From: Gemmatimonadota bacterium
Lineage (GTDB): Bacteria > Gemmatimonadota > Gemmatimonadetes > Longimicrobiales > Gaopeijiaceae
Direction of reading: 5' to 3'
Assembly (NCBI GenBank): GCA_022571515.1
Contig: JACZXQ010000008.1
Coordinates: 62,001-126,000, forward strand
Length of the DNA: 64,000 bases
Part shown: positions 9,309-18,362 of the stretch, one piece after another
Position numbering within the stretch: position 1 is the stretch's first letter
How the letters are laid out: every line of letters starts with the position of its first letter
Translations under genes and position numbers: made by a program
Notes under the pieces: model-generated
What the model saw: the letters and a program-made list of their open reading frames with translations, nothing else
Told to the model about the DNA's origin: nothing
Databases searched by the model: none

Positions 9309-9647
9309 ATGGCGGAGAGCTGCGACGTAAGCCGCGAGGCCTGCGTTGGGCGTGCGCCGGCGAGCCAGTGCGGCTGTTCTCTGGAGCGCGGCCGCTGTTG
9401 GCGCACCAAGGACAAGGACGAGTTCGAGTTCGAGGGTAGGATCACGCTCGGCAAAGGCAACGACGGGATCGATCCGGACGATGAGGGCGTCATGGTCGAA
9501 TTCGGTGACTACAGCGTCACGATTCCGACGGGCTCTTTCCACCGCGACAGGCACGACAGGAAGTGGCAGTTCCGGGGCAGGAAGCCCGGCATCACCCACG
9601 TCGACATCGGTGATGACGGCAAGTTCAGGCGGCACAAGCACGACTGA
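9309..9647 (+). CDS. Small hypothetical protein, possible beta-domain fragment
   Basis: This 112-residue reading frame ends just before a strong terminator, which supports its being expressed. The second half (DEFEFEGRITLGKGNDGIDP, then VEFGDYSVTIPTGSF) resembles the strand pattern of a small extracellular beta-sandwich domain seen repeated in some bacterial surface proteins. The N-terminal 30 residues are cysteine-rich and unlike it. There is no signal peptide at the chosen ATG, so the gene may be a 5'-truncated remnant of a larger secreted protein. Identification is weak. It is isolated between two minus-strand genes. Confidence 0.45.
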   Translation: MAESCDVSREACVGRAPASQCGCSLERGRCWRTKDKDEFEFEGRITLGKGNDGIDPDDEGVMVEFGDYSVTIPTGSFHRDRHDRKWQFRGRKPGITHVDIGDDGKFRRHKHD

Positions 9648-9673
9648 CCCGTCCTCATCGGGGGCATGACAGA

Positions 9674-9706
9674 CCGGCGGCGGACTTCGAGTCCGCCGCC
9701 GGTTTT
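9674..9706 (+). terminator. Rho-independent terminator
   Basis: A 13-base perfect stem (CCGGCGGCGGACT pairing with AGTCCGCCGCCGG) with a 3-base TCG loop is followed at once by TTTT. It lies 26 bases after the stop of the gene at 9309-9647 and matches the form of an intrinsic terminator on the plus strand. Confidence 0.9.
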
Positions 9707-9735
9707 CGTTTGTGGATGAATGTGCGAGCTAGACC

Positions 9736-10691
9736 CTAGGTGTCCGCTGCCGGCTTTGGACTGTCGTCCTCGTCGTCGGCCAGTTGAACGATACCAGGCT
9801 CTGGGACCGATGGATCGTCCATGCTAGACGGCAAAGGTTCGGGCGCCGCGGCCACAGGTTCAGGTTCGGGCTCCGCGGCCACAGGCTCGGGCGGCGCCGC
9901 CATCGGTTCGGGCACGGCAGCCATCGGCTCCGGGGCCGGTACCGCCGTTGCCTCTCCACCCCCGCCCCTCTTCGGCATGGGGATGAGCATGTTGACATCC
10001 TTCTGGTACTGCCGGTAGGTGTCGCCGAAGACTCCCACCATGTCGCGCTCCTCGAGCTGGATGCCGACGAGCATGTACACCGTCGTGATCACAGCGAAGA
10101 CCAGATGGCCCTGCGTCATCGTGGGGGCTGCCCAGAACGCGACATGAACCCCAGCATTATCGGATGCCGCACCACCGTGTAGAACAGCGGCGTGCGGAAC
10201 CCGATGTGCGTGTACTCTTCCTCCTTGAAGTTCAGGAACACCTGCCGGAGTCCGAAGAGGTCGAAGTGGTTGATCAGAATGGTCGATGCGAGCACCAATC
10301 CCCAGCCCGCCCAGAAGAGGGCGTTGAGGACCGTCGCACCCAGACCGCCGATGCTCCACACCACGTCGGTCATGGGCCGCCACTGCCAGAACAGGAGGAG
10401 CAGCACGAGGCTGGCGAGCAGCACGTACGTGCTCCGCTCCACCGACTTCGGCACGATCTTGGTCCACTTCTCCTTGAACGCCGGGCGGGCCATCACGCTG
10501 TGTTGCACGGCGAAGATGCTCAGTAGCACGATGTTGATGAGAAGGGCTGTACCAAACGGTTCTGACGCACCCCCGGCGTCGATGGACTTCTCCACGAACA
10601 CATTGCCGACGAAGCCGATGGCGTAGAGGAAGGCTACGAGGAATACGACGTAGGCGACGACTCCGTAGAGGAGCGCGATGAAACGACCCAC
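9736..10691 (-). pseudogene. mddA: Methanethiol S-methyltransferase (MddA-like), frameshifted
   Basis: Two overlapping frames on the minus strand together give one complete NnrU/isoprenylcysteine-methyltransferase-like membrane protein of the MddA type, which methylates methanethiol to dimethyl sulfide. The first part starts at a GTG (10691, with GGAGG five bases upstream) and runs through several membrane segments to [13 protein letters not shown]. The frame must then change by one base near 10141-10145 to continue as [17 protein letters not shown], and then QLEERDMVGVFGDTYRQYQ. Without the shift the first frame ends 8 codons later at a TGA. One base appears to be missing, through either real mutation or assembly error. 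After the enzyme there is an unusual tail of about 70 residues built from repeated PEPMAA/PEPVAA units. I am sure of the family and fairly sure of MddA. Confidence 0.8.
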
Positions 10692-10931
10692 TTTGACCTC
10701 CTTGGACAGGCCGACCCGCCCGGGAGTGCCCTTCCGAGGTCCTGGGCCGGCTATTTCCGCACCACCCTCCGTCCCGAGGCCAAGCTGAAGCCTTCTGGCA
10801 CTTCAAGCAAGAGGTTTTTAGAACCGGCGGCCGCGCGCGCCCGCCACTTGCGCGGTGCGCCGCTCCGCCCCATCCCTACCTTCCCTCAGTCGGCAATTCT
10901 TCAGACCGTGTCCCCCCGGGAGGATCATTTC

Positions 10932-13550
10932 ATGAAGTCGTGTGCCCTCGCCCTCGATGTCCCGCGTCCGCGCACCACCTCTTGGGTCGGCCTCGTTCTG
11001 ACGGCTGTGATGCTTGCGGCGTTTGCCGGAAACGAGCCGCTCCAGGCCCAGCAGGCGGACGGGCAGAGTCTGGCGACCAAGGCCAACTACCAGCTCGCGG
11101 GCCGCTTCGCTCCGTACAGGGTGCGTGAGCTTCTCTACAGCACGTCGGTGAGCCCGCGTTGGATCGAGGGTGGCGATCGGTTCTGGTACGAGTGGAAGAC
11201 CAGCGATGGCACCTCCTACTACTTGGTGGATCCGGCACGGGGCACCAAGCGGGAGATCTTCGACAACGATCGCATCGCGGCCGAGCTCACGCGCATCACG
11301 CTGGATCCTTGGGACGGCAAGCACCTCCCCATTCGAAAGATCAAGTTCATCGACGACGACACGCTGCAGTTCGAGGTGGAGTCCTCTCAGGACAAGGAGG
11401 ATACGGGCGACGATGAGGACGACGTAGAGCTCGACGACGAAGAACAGGAGGAGGACCGGCAGGAGCGTGAGCGTCGTGAACGAGCGAACAAGAAGGTCTT
11501 CCACTTCGAGTACACGGTGAGCACCCGTACACTGCGTGAGCTGGAGGACTGGGAAGCGCCCGACAACCACCCCTCATGGGCCAGTGTCTCGCCAGATGGC
11601 CAGACGATCATCTTTGCCAAACAGCACGACCTGTACATGATGACGGCCGACGAGTACCAAGAGATCCTCGAGGCCCGCCGGGGCGAGTCGGGTGATGACG
11701 CGGACGACGCTGAGAAGAAAGTGGAGGTCGAGGAGACCCAGCTCACCACCGACGGTGAGGAGGACTACTCCTACGGAAGCGGCGGGAGGGGCGACACCGA
11801 CAACGAGCGCGAGAAGACCAAGAACGACCGCAAGCGGGCGAACGTCACCTGGTCCAAGGACTCACGCCGCTTCGCGTTGGTGCGCAACGACCGGCGCAAG
11901 TCGGGGGAGCTCTGGGTCATCCACTCGGTGGGCAACAAGCGGCCCGAGCTCGAGACCTACAAGTACGACATGCCGGGAGACACCACGGTCTCGCAGCCGG
12001 AAATCCTGATCTACGACCTCCAGGCCGGCGAGATGGTGAAGGTCCAGGTCGAGGGGTGGAAGGACCAGCGGCTTTCGGTCAGCAACGACCGGCAATTCAC
12101 CTACCCGGACAGCGACGAGCCGAGGCGTTCGCTGTGGCTGTCCGACTCGTCGGATGAGCTCTACTTCTGGCGCCGTAGCCGGGACCAGCACCGGCTCGAC
12201 CTCATGGTGGCGGACGCGACCACGGGCGAGACCCGCGTGCTCATCGAGGAGCGGCTCAACACCTACGTCGAGAACCGGAACCCCGAGTTGCTCTCCGACG
12301 GTGACGTGCTGTGGTGGTCGGAACGCGACGGCTGGGCGCACATCTACCGCTTCGCTGCAGACGGAACGCTCAAGAACAGGCTCACCGAAGGACCGTTTTC
12401 GGTTCGTCGCATCGTGGGAGTGGACGAGACCGCCGGGGTGGTCTACTTCATGGCCAACGCCCGGGAAGCTGGAGAGGACCCGTACTATCAGCACCTCTAC
12501 CGGGTCGGGCTGGACGGTAGTGGCCTCCAGCTCCTGGATCCGGGAGACTTTGACCACCGTACCAGCATAGGCGAGTCCAACCGTTTCTTCGTCGACAATT
12601 TCGCCCGGGTGAACACGGTACCGGCCTCGGCGCTCTTCAACGTACGGGGACGGAAGATCATGGACCTCGAGGAGTCCGATTTCTCGAAGTTGATGGAAGC
12701 GGGATACGAGTTCCCGCAGCCGTATGCCGTCAAAGCCGACGACGGGGTGACGGACCTCTACGGAGTCATGTACAAGCCGATCGACTTCGACCCGTCGAAG
12801 AAGTATCCGATCGTGGCATATGTCTACCCGGGGCCGCAGACCGAGTCGGTGTCGAAGTTCTTCTCGACGAATGCCAGCGAGTACGCGCTGTCGCAGTTCG
12901 GGATGATCGTGATCACGATCGGTAACCGGGGCGGCCACCCGGCGCGGTCGAAGTGGTATCACAACTACGGATACGGCAACCTCCGTGACTACGGTCTCGC
13001 CGACAAGAAGGCGGCCATCGAGCAACTCGCGGACCGCCACGACTTCATCGACATCGACCGGGTCGGCATTTACGGGCACTCGGGCGGGGGCTTCATGTCC
13101 ACGGCCGCGATGTTGGTCTATCCCGACTTCTTCAAGGTGGCCGTGTCATCGTCGGGGAACCACAACAACGATGTCTACAACCAGAACTGGTCTGAGAAGC
13201 ATCACGGCGTCACCGAGGTTGTCGATGACGAGGGCGAGGTAACCTTCGAGTACGACATCGAGAAGAACTCCGATCTCGCGGCCAACCTCAAGGGCCACCT
13301 GATGCTGACCACGGGGGATGAGGACAACAACGTGCACCCGGCGGGCACGTTCCGGATGGCCGAAGCCTTGATCAAGGCGAACAAGCGCTTCGATTTCTTC
13401 ATCTTCCCGGGCCAGCGCCACGGCTACGGGGATATGCGCGATTACTGGTTCTGGTTGCGGGCGGAGTACTTCGTGACGCACCTGCTGGGCGATAGTCGGT
13501 GGAACGCCAACATCACCGAGCTGGACCTGGAGAAGGCGCAGAACCGGTAG
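10932..13550 (+). CDS. S9 family prolyl oligopeptidase/DPP-IV-type peptidase
   Basis: This 872-residue exported serine peptidase has a signal peptide ending near LQAQQ, a beta-propeller of about 500 residues and a C-terminal alpha/beta-hydrolase domain. The catalytic triad is visible: Ser in YGHSGGGF (about residue 720), Asp in LTTGDEDNNVHP and His in PGQRHGYGD. The propeller carries a strongly charged insertion near residues 155-190 (DKEDTGDDEDDVELDDEEQE followed by an Arg/Glu-rich stretch) and a second one near residue 255. The start at 10932 has GGGAGGA upstream. It resembles the partial peptidase at 1-1022. It likely cleaves peptides in the periplasm and precedes an M28 peptidase by 37 bases, suggesting a peptide-degradation operon. 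Confidence 0.9.
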   Translation: MKSCALALDVPRPRTTSWVGLVLTAVMLAAFAGNEPLQAQQADGQSLATKANYQLAGRFAPYRVRELLYSTSVSPRWIEGGDRFWYEWKTSDGTSYYLVDPARGTKREIFDNDRIAAELTRITLDPWDGKHLPIRKIKFIDDDTLQFEVESSQDKEDTGDDEDDVELDDEEQEEDRQERERRERANKKVFHFEYTVSTRTLRELEDWEAPDNHPSWASVSPDGQTIIFAKQHDLYMMTADEYQEILEARRGESGDDADDAEKKVEVEETQLTTDGEEDYSYGSGGRGDTDNEREKTKNDRKRANVTWSKDSRRFALVRNDRRKSGELWVIHSVGNKRPELETYKYDMPGDTTVSQPEILIYDLQAGEMVKVQVEGWKDQRLSVSNDRQFTYPDSDEPRRSLWLSDSSDELYFWRRSRDQHRLDLMVADATTGETRVLIEERLNTYVENRNPELLSDGDVLWWSERDGWAHIYRFAADGTLKNRLTEGPFSVRRIVGVDETAGVVYFMANAREAGEDPYYQHLYRVGLDGSGLQLLDPGDFDHRTSIGESNRFFVDNFARVNTVPASALFNVRGRKIMDLEESDFSKLMEAGYEFPQPYAVKADDGVTDLYGVMYKPIDFDPSKKYPIVAYVYPGPQTESVSKFFSTNASEYALSQFGMIVITIGNRGGHPARSKWYHNYGYGNLRDYGLADKKAAIEQLADRHDFIDIDRVGIYGHSGGGFMSTAAMLVYPDFFKVAVSSSGNHNNDVYNQNWSEKHHGVTEVVDDEGEVTFEYDIEKNSDLAANLKGHLMLTTGDEDNNVHPAGTFRMAEALIKANKRFDFFIFPGQRHGYGDMRDYWFWLRAEYFVTHLLGDSRWNANITELDLEKAQNR

Positions 13551-13587
13551 CGAACCGGCCCCTGCGTACGAGCCTGGAGGAAATGTG

Positions 13588-15234
13588 ATGAACCGCTCGA
13601 CCCTTGCCGTCGTTGCGGCGCTGATGCTCATGCCTGCGTCAGGCGCCGCCCAGGAGACCGCTCCCGAGATCGAATCGATCCGTCGGGAGCAGTTGAGAGC
13701 CGACCTGTTTTTCCTGGCGGGGGACGCCATGCGGGGTCGGCTGACCGACACGCCGGAAAACAGCATGGCGGCGGAGTACATCAAGTCCCGCTTCGAGCGC
13801 TTGGGCCTCAAGCCCATGGGGACAGGCGGCTCGTACTTTCAGGAATATGAACTCTCCACGGCCACCCTCGGTGCCGGCAACCGATTCGAGATCACCTCCC
13901 GGGACGGTTCGGTGTCCATGCAGACCGGCGAGGGGGTCTACCCGCTCCGCTTCAGTGCGAGTGGGCAGGCCTCGGGACCGCTGGTGTTCGCTGGTTTCGG
14001 AATTGCCTCGCCGAGCCGTGGTCATGATGACTACAAGGACGTCGACCTGGCGGGCAAGGTCGTCTTGGTGATGGATCATGAGCCTGGAGAGCGCGACCCG
14101 GACAGCGTGTTCGACGGATTGGTCACCGCGGAGGCGGCACGAAACCTCCGCAAGGCACTGGCGGCCCAGGATCGTGGCGCCGTGGCCGTTCTGTTCGTGT
14201 CGGACATCCATAACCATCCCGAACCGGGCGACTTCGAGCGAGCCACGGCCCGGTACTGGCCGTCCAGTCCACGGAGGATCGAGCGGTACACGCTGGCCAC
14301 ATGGGTGAACCGTGTCCGCATTCCCACACTCCAAGTCTCACCCGAAATCGCCGAGATGCTGCTTGAACCCACGGGGCGGTCATTCGCAGACCTGGCCGCC
14401 GCCGCCGAGGCCACGGGTGGAGTCGAGCCTCTGGCGATCCCGGATTGGGAGATAAGCGTGACCACGGCCGTGAACCGGCATGTGGTGCCCGACCGGAACG
14501 TGGTGGCCCTGCTCGAGGGCTCGGACCCGGCGCTGGCCGACGAGTGGGTCATCATCAGCGCGCACTACGACCACAACGGTGCGGACGGCGACCGGATCCT
14601 GAACGGAGCGGACGACAACGGCTCGGGAATCGTCGCCCTGATTGAGATTGCGGAGGCCTACGCTCGGGCTGCCGAGAAGGGCGTACGCCCACGCCGCTCC
14701 GTACTGTTCGCGGCATGGAACTCCGAGGAGCGGGGCCTGCTCGGTGCCTGGGCGTACACCGAGGACCCTCTCAACCCGCTCGACCGCACGGTGGCCGTAC
14801 TGAACATGGACATGGTGGGCCGCAACGAAGAGGTGCCTACGGGTGAAGGGCGCCGCTTTCGTGGGCTCGAGCCTCAGACATCGAAGTCCAACAACAACTC
14901 CGTGAACATCATGGGCTACACATACAGTCCGGATCTGCGCCGGACGATTGAGACGTCGAACGCTGATATTGGCCTGAAGCTCAAGATGACCTACGACAAC
15001 AACCCGTCGCAGCTGCTACGGCGGAGTGACCAGTGGCCCTTCCTCCAAAACGGGGTCCCCGCCGTGTTCGTGCACACGGGCCTCCATCCCGACTATCACA
15101 CGGAGAATGACGTGCCGGACCGGATCAATTACGAGAAGATGGAGAAGATCGCGCGTATGGTGTTCCAGACGAGCTGGACCCTGGCCCAGGCCGAGGGCCG
15201 GCCACGGTTCGGGCGAAGAGCGACGATGTTCTAG
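13588..15234 (+). CDS. Exported M28 family zinc aminopeptidase with PA domain
   Basis: This 548-residue metallopeptidase starts with a Sec signal (MNRSTLAVVAALMLMPASGAAQ). A protease-associated domain lies in the first half, around FAGFGIASPSRGHDDYKDVD and LAGKVVLVMDH. The M28 zinc-site motifs follow in order: SAHYDHNG, NGADDNGSG, WNSEERGLLGAW with the catalytic Glu pair, LNMDMVGR, and a C-terminal FVHTGLHPDYHTENDV with the last His ligand. The ATG at 13588 is preceded by GGAGG at good spacing; a GTG three bases earlier is less likely. It is just downstream of the S9 peptidase on the same strand, so the pair could complete breakdown of oligopeptides to free amino acids. Confidence 0.92.
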   Translation: MNRSTLAVVAALMLMPASGAAQETAPEIESIRREQLRADLFFLAGDAMRGRLTDTPENSMAAEYIKSRFERLGLKPMGTGGSYFQEYELSTATLGAGNRFEITSRDGSVSMQTGEGVYPLRFSASGQASGPLVFAGFGIASPSRGHDDYKDVDLAGKVVLVMDHEPGERDPDSVFDGLVTAEAARNLRKALAAQDRGAVAVLFVSDIHNHPEPGDFERATARYWPSSPRRIERYTLATWVNRVRIPTLQVSPEIAEMLLEPTGRSFADLAAAAEATGGVEPLAIPDWEISVTTAVNRHVVPDRNVVALLEGSDPALADEWVIISAHYDHNGADGDRILNGADDNGSGIVALIEIAEAYARAAEKGVRPRRSVLFAAWNSEERGLLGAWAYTEDPLNPLDRTVAVLNMDMVGRNEEVPTGEGRRFRGLEPQTSKSNNNSVNIMGYTYSPDLRRTIETSNADIGLKLKMTYDNNPSQLLRRSDQWPFLQNGVPAVFVHTGLHPDYHTENDVPDRINYEKMEKIARMVFQTSWTLAQAEGRPRFGRRATMF

Positions 15235-15375
15235 GCGGCGTGCCTTGGGAATCTGTACTGGGCGCTGAGATTCTTATGTTGTACAATTGGAACATTGGCT
15301 GCCGCCCCTTTCGCGTGACCCAGTGCTCTCCTAAGGTGTCTCGTGGTGAGGGATTGGATGGATAAGGGGGTAGAC

Positions 15376-15915
15376 ATGGCTTCCGAGACCACGTCAATTC
15401 GCACGCACGAGCGTAGAGGCTCAGGGATAGGACGGCGGGGGATTTCCGGTGCGGGCCGCCCATGCCGGGAGAATCTCGGCCGTGCCGGCCATACGTTGGC
15501 CGAACTCATCGTGGTTACGATGGTGCTCGGCATCATCATGTCCATGGTGATAACCCCAACCGGTAACGCGATCCGGCATGCCCGGGTCAATCGGGCGGCC
15601 AGAGTCGTGACGATGGACCTCAAGATGGCCTTCTCGCTCGCCGCTCGGCAGCACCGGCCCGTTCGGGTCACCTACAGAGCGGACCAGAGGGCGTACACGT
15701 TCGTCGACGCGCGTAGGGGGACGGTCCTCCACCGGCGTGAGCTGGGAGCCGGAAGCGACTTCAAGATCACCGCCATGACGGTGTCTGAATCGACGTTCGA
15801 AATCACCCCGTCGGGGTTTGCGTCAACTGCTCTTACGGTGGTCCTCTCGGGGGGCGATTTCTCCCGCACGATCACGATGATGCGGGGCGGCATGGTCCGC
15901 ATCACCCCGCTATGA
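15376..15915 (+). CDS. Type IV pilin-like protein, GspH/FimT class
   Basis: The protein has a long basic leader followed by the prepilin peptidase site and hydrophobic helix GHTLAELIVVTMVLGIIM, in which Gly precedes the cleavage site and Glu is at +5. The remaining part, with FSLAARQHRPVRVTYRADQR and VVLSGGDFSRTITM, has the small beta domain usual in minor pseudopilins of the GspH/FimT type. The start is uncertain: ATG at 15376 follows AAGGGGG, while ATG at 15358 and GTG at 15343 are in frame upstream. Its stop overlaps the next start by four bases (ATGA). It leads a four-gene cluster of minor pilins for a type IV pilus or type II secretion machine whose motor genes are not in this window. 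Confidence 0.82.
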   Translation: MASETTSIRTHERRGSGIGRRGISGAGRPCRENLGRAGHTLAELIVVTMVLGIIMSMVITPTGNAIRHARVNRAARVVTMDLKMAFSLAARQHRPVRVTYRADQRAYTFVDARRGTVLHRRELGAGSDFKITAMTVSESTFEITPSGFASTALTVVLSGGDFSRTITMMRGGMVRITPL

Positions 15916-16316
15916 GCGGGTCGCCCCGGCGCTCGATGAGGGGGGGCTTCGTGCTCATCGAAGTAGTGGTGGCGGTCACGTTGCTCATGATCGTTCTTCC
16001 CGCTCTTGGCGCGCTCACTTTTCAGATAGCGGGCCGGTCCGTCAGGGCGCATGCCCTGACCCACCGCACCGCAGTGGTGAGACAGATGATGGGACGCCTC
16101 GGCGTGCTGCCGTTCGACTCGCTCGAGAGCGCGGTGGGTTGCGGCGAAGAAGAGGATCCACCGTTTCCTCATAAGTGGTGCGTGACGGTGGACGACCTGG
16201 CGGTCAACGACCGGGAGGTGGTGCTCGTGGTCACGTCCACGCTCGTGGCCACCCGCCCGGACACGGTCTACCTGCGCCGCACCAGGGGTATAACCAACCC
16301 CTTCGACACCAGGTGA
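15912..16316 (+). CDS. Minor pilin/pseudopilin, GspI/PilV class
   Basis: This 134-residue protein carries the prepilin site and helix RGGFVLIEVVVAVTLLMIV with Gly before Phe and Glu at +5. The rest is short and soluble, with two Cys residues (GCGEEEDPP and HKWCVTVDD) that could form a disulfide. Size and helix wording match the GspI/PilV group. Its ATG overlaps the stop of the upstream pilin, and its TGA overlaps the GTG start of the downstream one, so the cluster is translated as a coupled unit. It likely takes part in the tip complex of the pilus or pseudopilus in the inner membrane and periplasm. Confidence 0.8.
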   Translation: MSGSPRRSMRGGFVLIEVVVAVTLLMIVLPALGALTFQIAGRSVRAHALTHRTAVVRQMMGRLGVLPFDSLESAVGCGEEEDPPFPHKWCVTVDDLAVNDREVVLVVTSTLVATRPDTVYLRRTRGITNPFDTR

Positions 16317-17155
16317 GCGTCACCGACCTTCGGAGGGCCGGCGTCACTGTGGTCGAGCTCCTGATTGCGATGGTCGTGGCGACGATCGTTGGGTCCTCAC
16401 TTCTTAGCCTGATCATCATACAGGCGAATTTCACCAACGAGATGAACGCGATGCGCGATGCGCGAGCCGTCTCCAAAGGGGTGGCGAATCTGCTGGAGTC
16501 AGAGATACGCATGGTGGAGGTATCAGGGGGCGTGGTGGCCGCAGACTCAACCAGCATCACGCTCCGCACGCCCTATAGTTTCGGGGTCGCTTGCGGCCCC
16601 ACAGGGGGCCGGACCACGGTCAGCCTCCTGCCGACGGATACGGCGACTCTTGCCAACGCCTCGTTCTCAGGGTGGGCGTTTCGAGGCGGCGATGGGGATT
16701 ACACCTACCTCGGCGGCACAAGCATTGTCTCCGGCACGGCGTCGACCTGTGCGACCGCATCGGTCAGGACGCTCGCCGGGGGCTGGATCCGGGATATTGG
16801 TCCAGCGGCTGCGATCGCGGCGGGCACAGTTGTCTTCCTTTACCAGACCCTGCGTTACGACTTCAGACCCTCGACCGCGCTACCGGGGCGTATAGGTCTT
16901 TGGCGGACCCCCCTGGCGACGGGCGTGCCAGAGGAGATTTCGGCGCCGTTCAACCCTGTTTCCCGGTTCCGGTTCTACGTGCTCAATGCCGATACCGCAC
17001 AGAGTCCGCCGCCCGCCGACCTGGAGGACATTTGGGGCATTCAACTCGTTCTGGACGGTGAGAGCGAGGTGGTGACATTGAGGGATTCTGTGCCGAAGAC
17101 GTACAACGTTACCGTCGCGATCTTCTTCAAGAACCGAAACCAGGAAGAGGAGTAG
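16313..17155 (+). CDS. Minor pilin, PilW/GspJ class
   Basis: The 280-residue product begins with a very short leader and the prepilin sequence RRAGVTVVELLIAMVVATIV, with Gly before the cleavage site and Glu at +5. It has a larger mature domain than its neighbours, including Ser/Thr/Gly-rich beta segments such as YTYLGGTSIVSGTAS. This length and position after a PilV/GspI gene are typical for PilW or GspJ. The GTG start at 16313 sits in a GTGA overlap with the previous gene; the open frame further upstream reads as non-coding arginine/proline-rich sequence, so I reject a longer form. Confidence 0.8.
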   Translation: MSVTDLRRAGVTVVELLIAMVVATIVGSSLLSLIIIQANFTNEMNAMRDARAVSKGVANLLESEIRMVEVSGGVVAADSTSITLRTPYSFGVACGPTGGRTTVSLLPTDTATLANASFSGWAFRGGDGDYTYLGGTSIVSGTASTCATASVRTLAGGWIRDIGPAAAIAAGTVVFLYQTLRYDFRPSTALPGRIGLWRTPLATGVPEEISAPFNPVSRFRFYVLNADTAQSPPPADLEDIWGIQLVLDGESEVVTLRDSVPKTYNVTVAIFFKNRNQEEE

Positions 17156-17160
17156 TTGCC

Positions 17161-18261
17161 ATGCGGGCCGTATCCAACTCACGGGGCTTCGCCCTTCCGA
17201 TGGCCATCCTGGTCCTGGCTCTGTTGACGATCTCTACCACTGCAGCGTTGGTCATCGGCTCGGCCGAGGAGCGAGAGATCGCCAACGGGCGTGCCCAGGT
17301 GGACGCCTTCGCGCTCGCCCAATCCGGCCTCGAGCAGTTCCTCATCTATCGATCGTCATTGGGCTTTACCAACACGCCCCCGGCCACGTTCGAGTACGTC
17401 CGCATCGACGTCCCAGGAGGGTACGCCGACGTGACGTTGGAGCTTGTACGCCCCAGCGTGTCCGGCTCGCCTGCGGTGTATGTGATCCGCTCCCTCGGGG
17501 TCAGGACCGACCCCTCGCTTCCCGGAACTCCCCAGGCCGAGCATACCGTGGCCCTGTACGCCCGATGGCAGTCCGGAACCATGACGATAAACGCGGCGTT
17601 CACGAGCCTGACCGGGCTTCGGAAGGCCGGAAGCTCGGGCACAATCACAGGCGAAGACGAATGTGCACTCCAGCCGGACGTTTCGGGGGTCAGTGTGCCG
17701 ACACCGCCGGGATACACCCAGAGTGGGGGGGGAGGCAGCGTACCCACGGGCTCACCACCCATCGAGGACATGGGAGGGTTCCAGGAGGCAGCGGACTCCG
17801 CCTTCATCGATTGGGAGGGGATCGTAAATGGCACGGCGTTGACCCCCGATGTCACGATACCTCCTGAGAGCTTCCCCAGCTCCGCAGCATTTGCGAATTC
17901 TGGGTTCTGGCCCGTCATTCTGGTGAACGGAAACCACACGTTGATCAGAAGCGGCCGAGGCATCCTGATCGTTACGCAAAACCTCACCATACTCGGGGGC
18001 AGGACTTGGGAAGGGATCATCCTTGTGGGTGGCGCCATTACAGGGAACGGACTCAACGGCATTTACGGAGCCATCATGAGTGGGCTCAACATCAAGCTCG
18101 GCGACGCCGCCTTGCTGGCCGTGTCGATCGGAATGAGCAGTCTCGCCCAGGGCACCAAGGATATCCATTACAACTCGTGCCACATCGCCGATGCTCTCTC
18201 AGGCTTCGGTGGGCTAGCCCCTTACCCCAATACGTGGTCCGACAACTGGGCGACTTACTGA
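17161..18261 (+). CDS. PilX-like pilus assembly protein
   Basis: This 366-residue protein starts RGFALPMAILVLALLTISTT, the N-terminal helix seen in PilX-type proteins, which lacks the usual Glu at +5. A long mature domain follows. It includes a glycine/proline-rich linker (TPPGYTQSGGGGSVPTGSPP) and then a region rich in beta-helix-like turns, NGNHTLIRSGRGILIVTQNL and then WEGIILVGGAITGNGLNGIY. The last region looks like stacked beta-solenoid turns and is the likely functional head. It closes the pilin cluster, six bases after the PilW/GspJ gene, and is convergent with the coiled-coil protein gene. Confidence 0.75.
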   Translation: MRAVSNSRGFALPMAILVLALLTISTTAALVIGSAEEREIANGRAQVDAFALAQSGLEQFLIYRSSLGFTNTPPATFEYVRIDVPGGYADVTLELVRPSVSGSPAVYVIRSLGVRTDPSLPGTPQAEHTVALYARWQSGTMTINAAFTSLTGLRKAGSSGTITGEDECALQPDVSGVSVPTPPGYTQSGGGGSVPTGSPPIEDMGGFQEAADSAFIDWEGIVNGTALTPDVTIPPESFPSSAAFANSGFWPVILVNGNHTLIRSGRGILIVTQNLTILGGRTWEGIILVGGAITGNGLNGIYGAIMSGLNIKLGDAALLAVSIGMSSLAQGTKDIHYNSCHIADALSGFGGLAPYPNTWSDNWATY

Positions 18262-18280
18262 GGCGAGTTCCACCACCTGG

Positions 18281-18317
18281 AAAAAACGAGCGGCCCGACC
18301 GAAAGGCCGGGCCGCTC
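18281..18317 (-). terminator. Rho-independent terminator for the minus-strand gene
   Basis: A hairpin at 18288-18317 (GAGCGGCCCG pairing with CGGGCCGCTC around a GAAA tetraloop with one internal mismatch) is followed on the minus strand by six T residues (18286-18281). It is placed after the stop of the coiled-coil gene at 18363. It also lies about 25 bases after the pilin cluster and may slow plus-strand transcription. Confidence 0.8.
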
Positions 18318-18362
18318 CGCTAGCAGGATTGGGCGTCCCCATAGCGTAGCACTACGCGGGGG

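Noticed and set aside
9820-9960. Short tandem repeat as a non-coding satellite or CRISPR-like array
   Set aside because: The repetition is explained by codons for Pro-Glu-Pro/Ala units in the tail of the mddA-like gene; there are no spacers of constant length.
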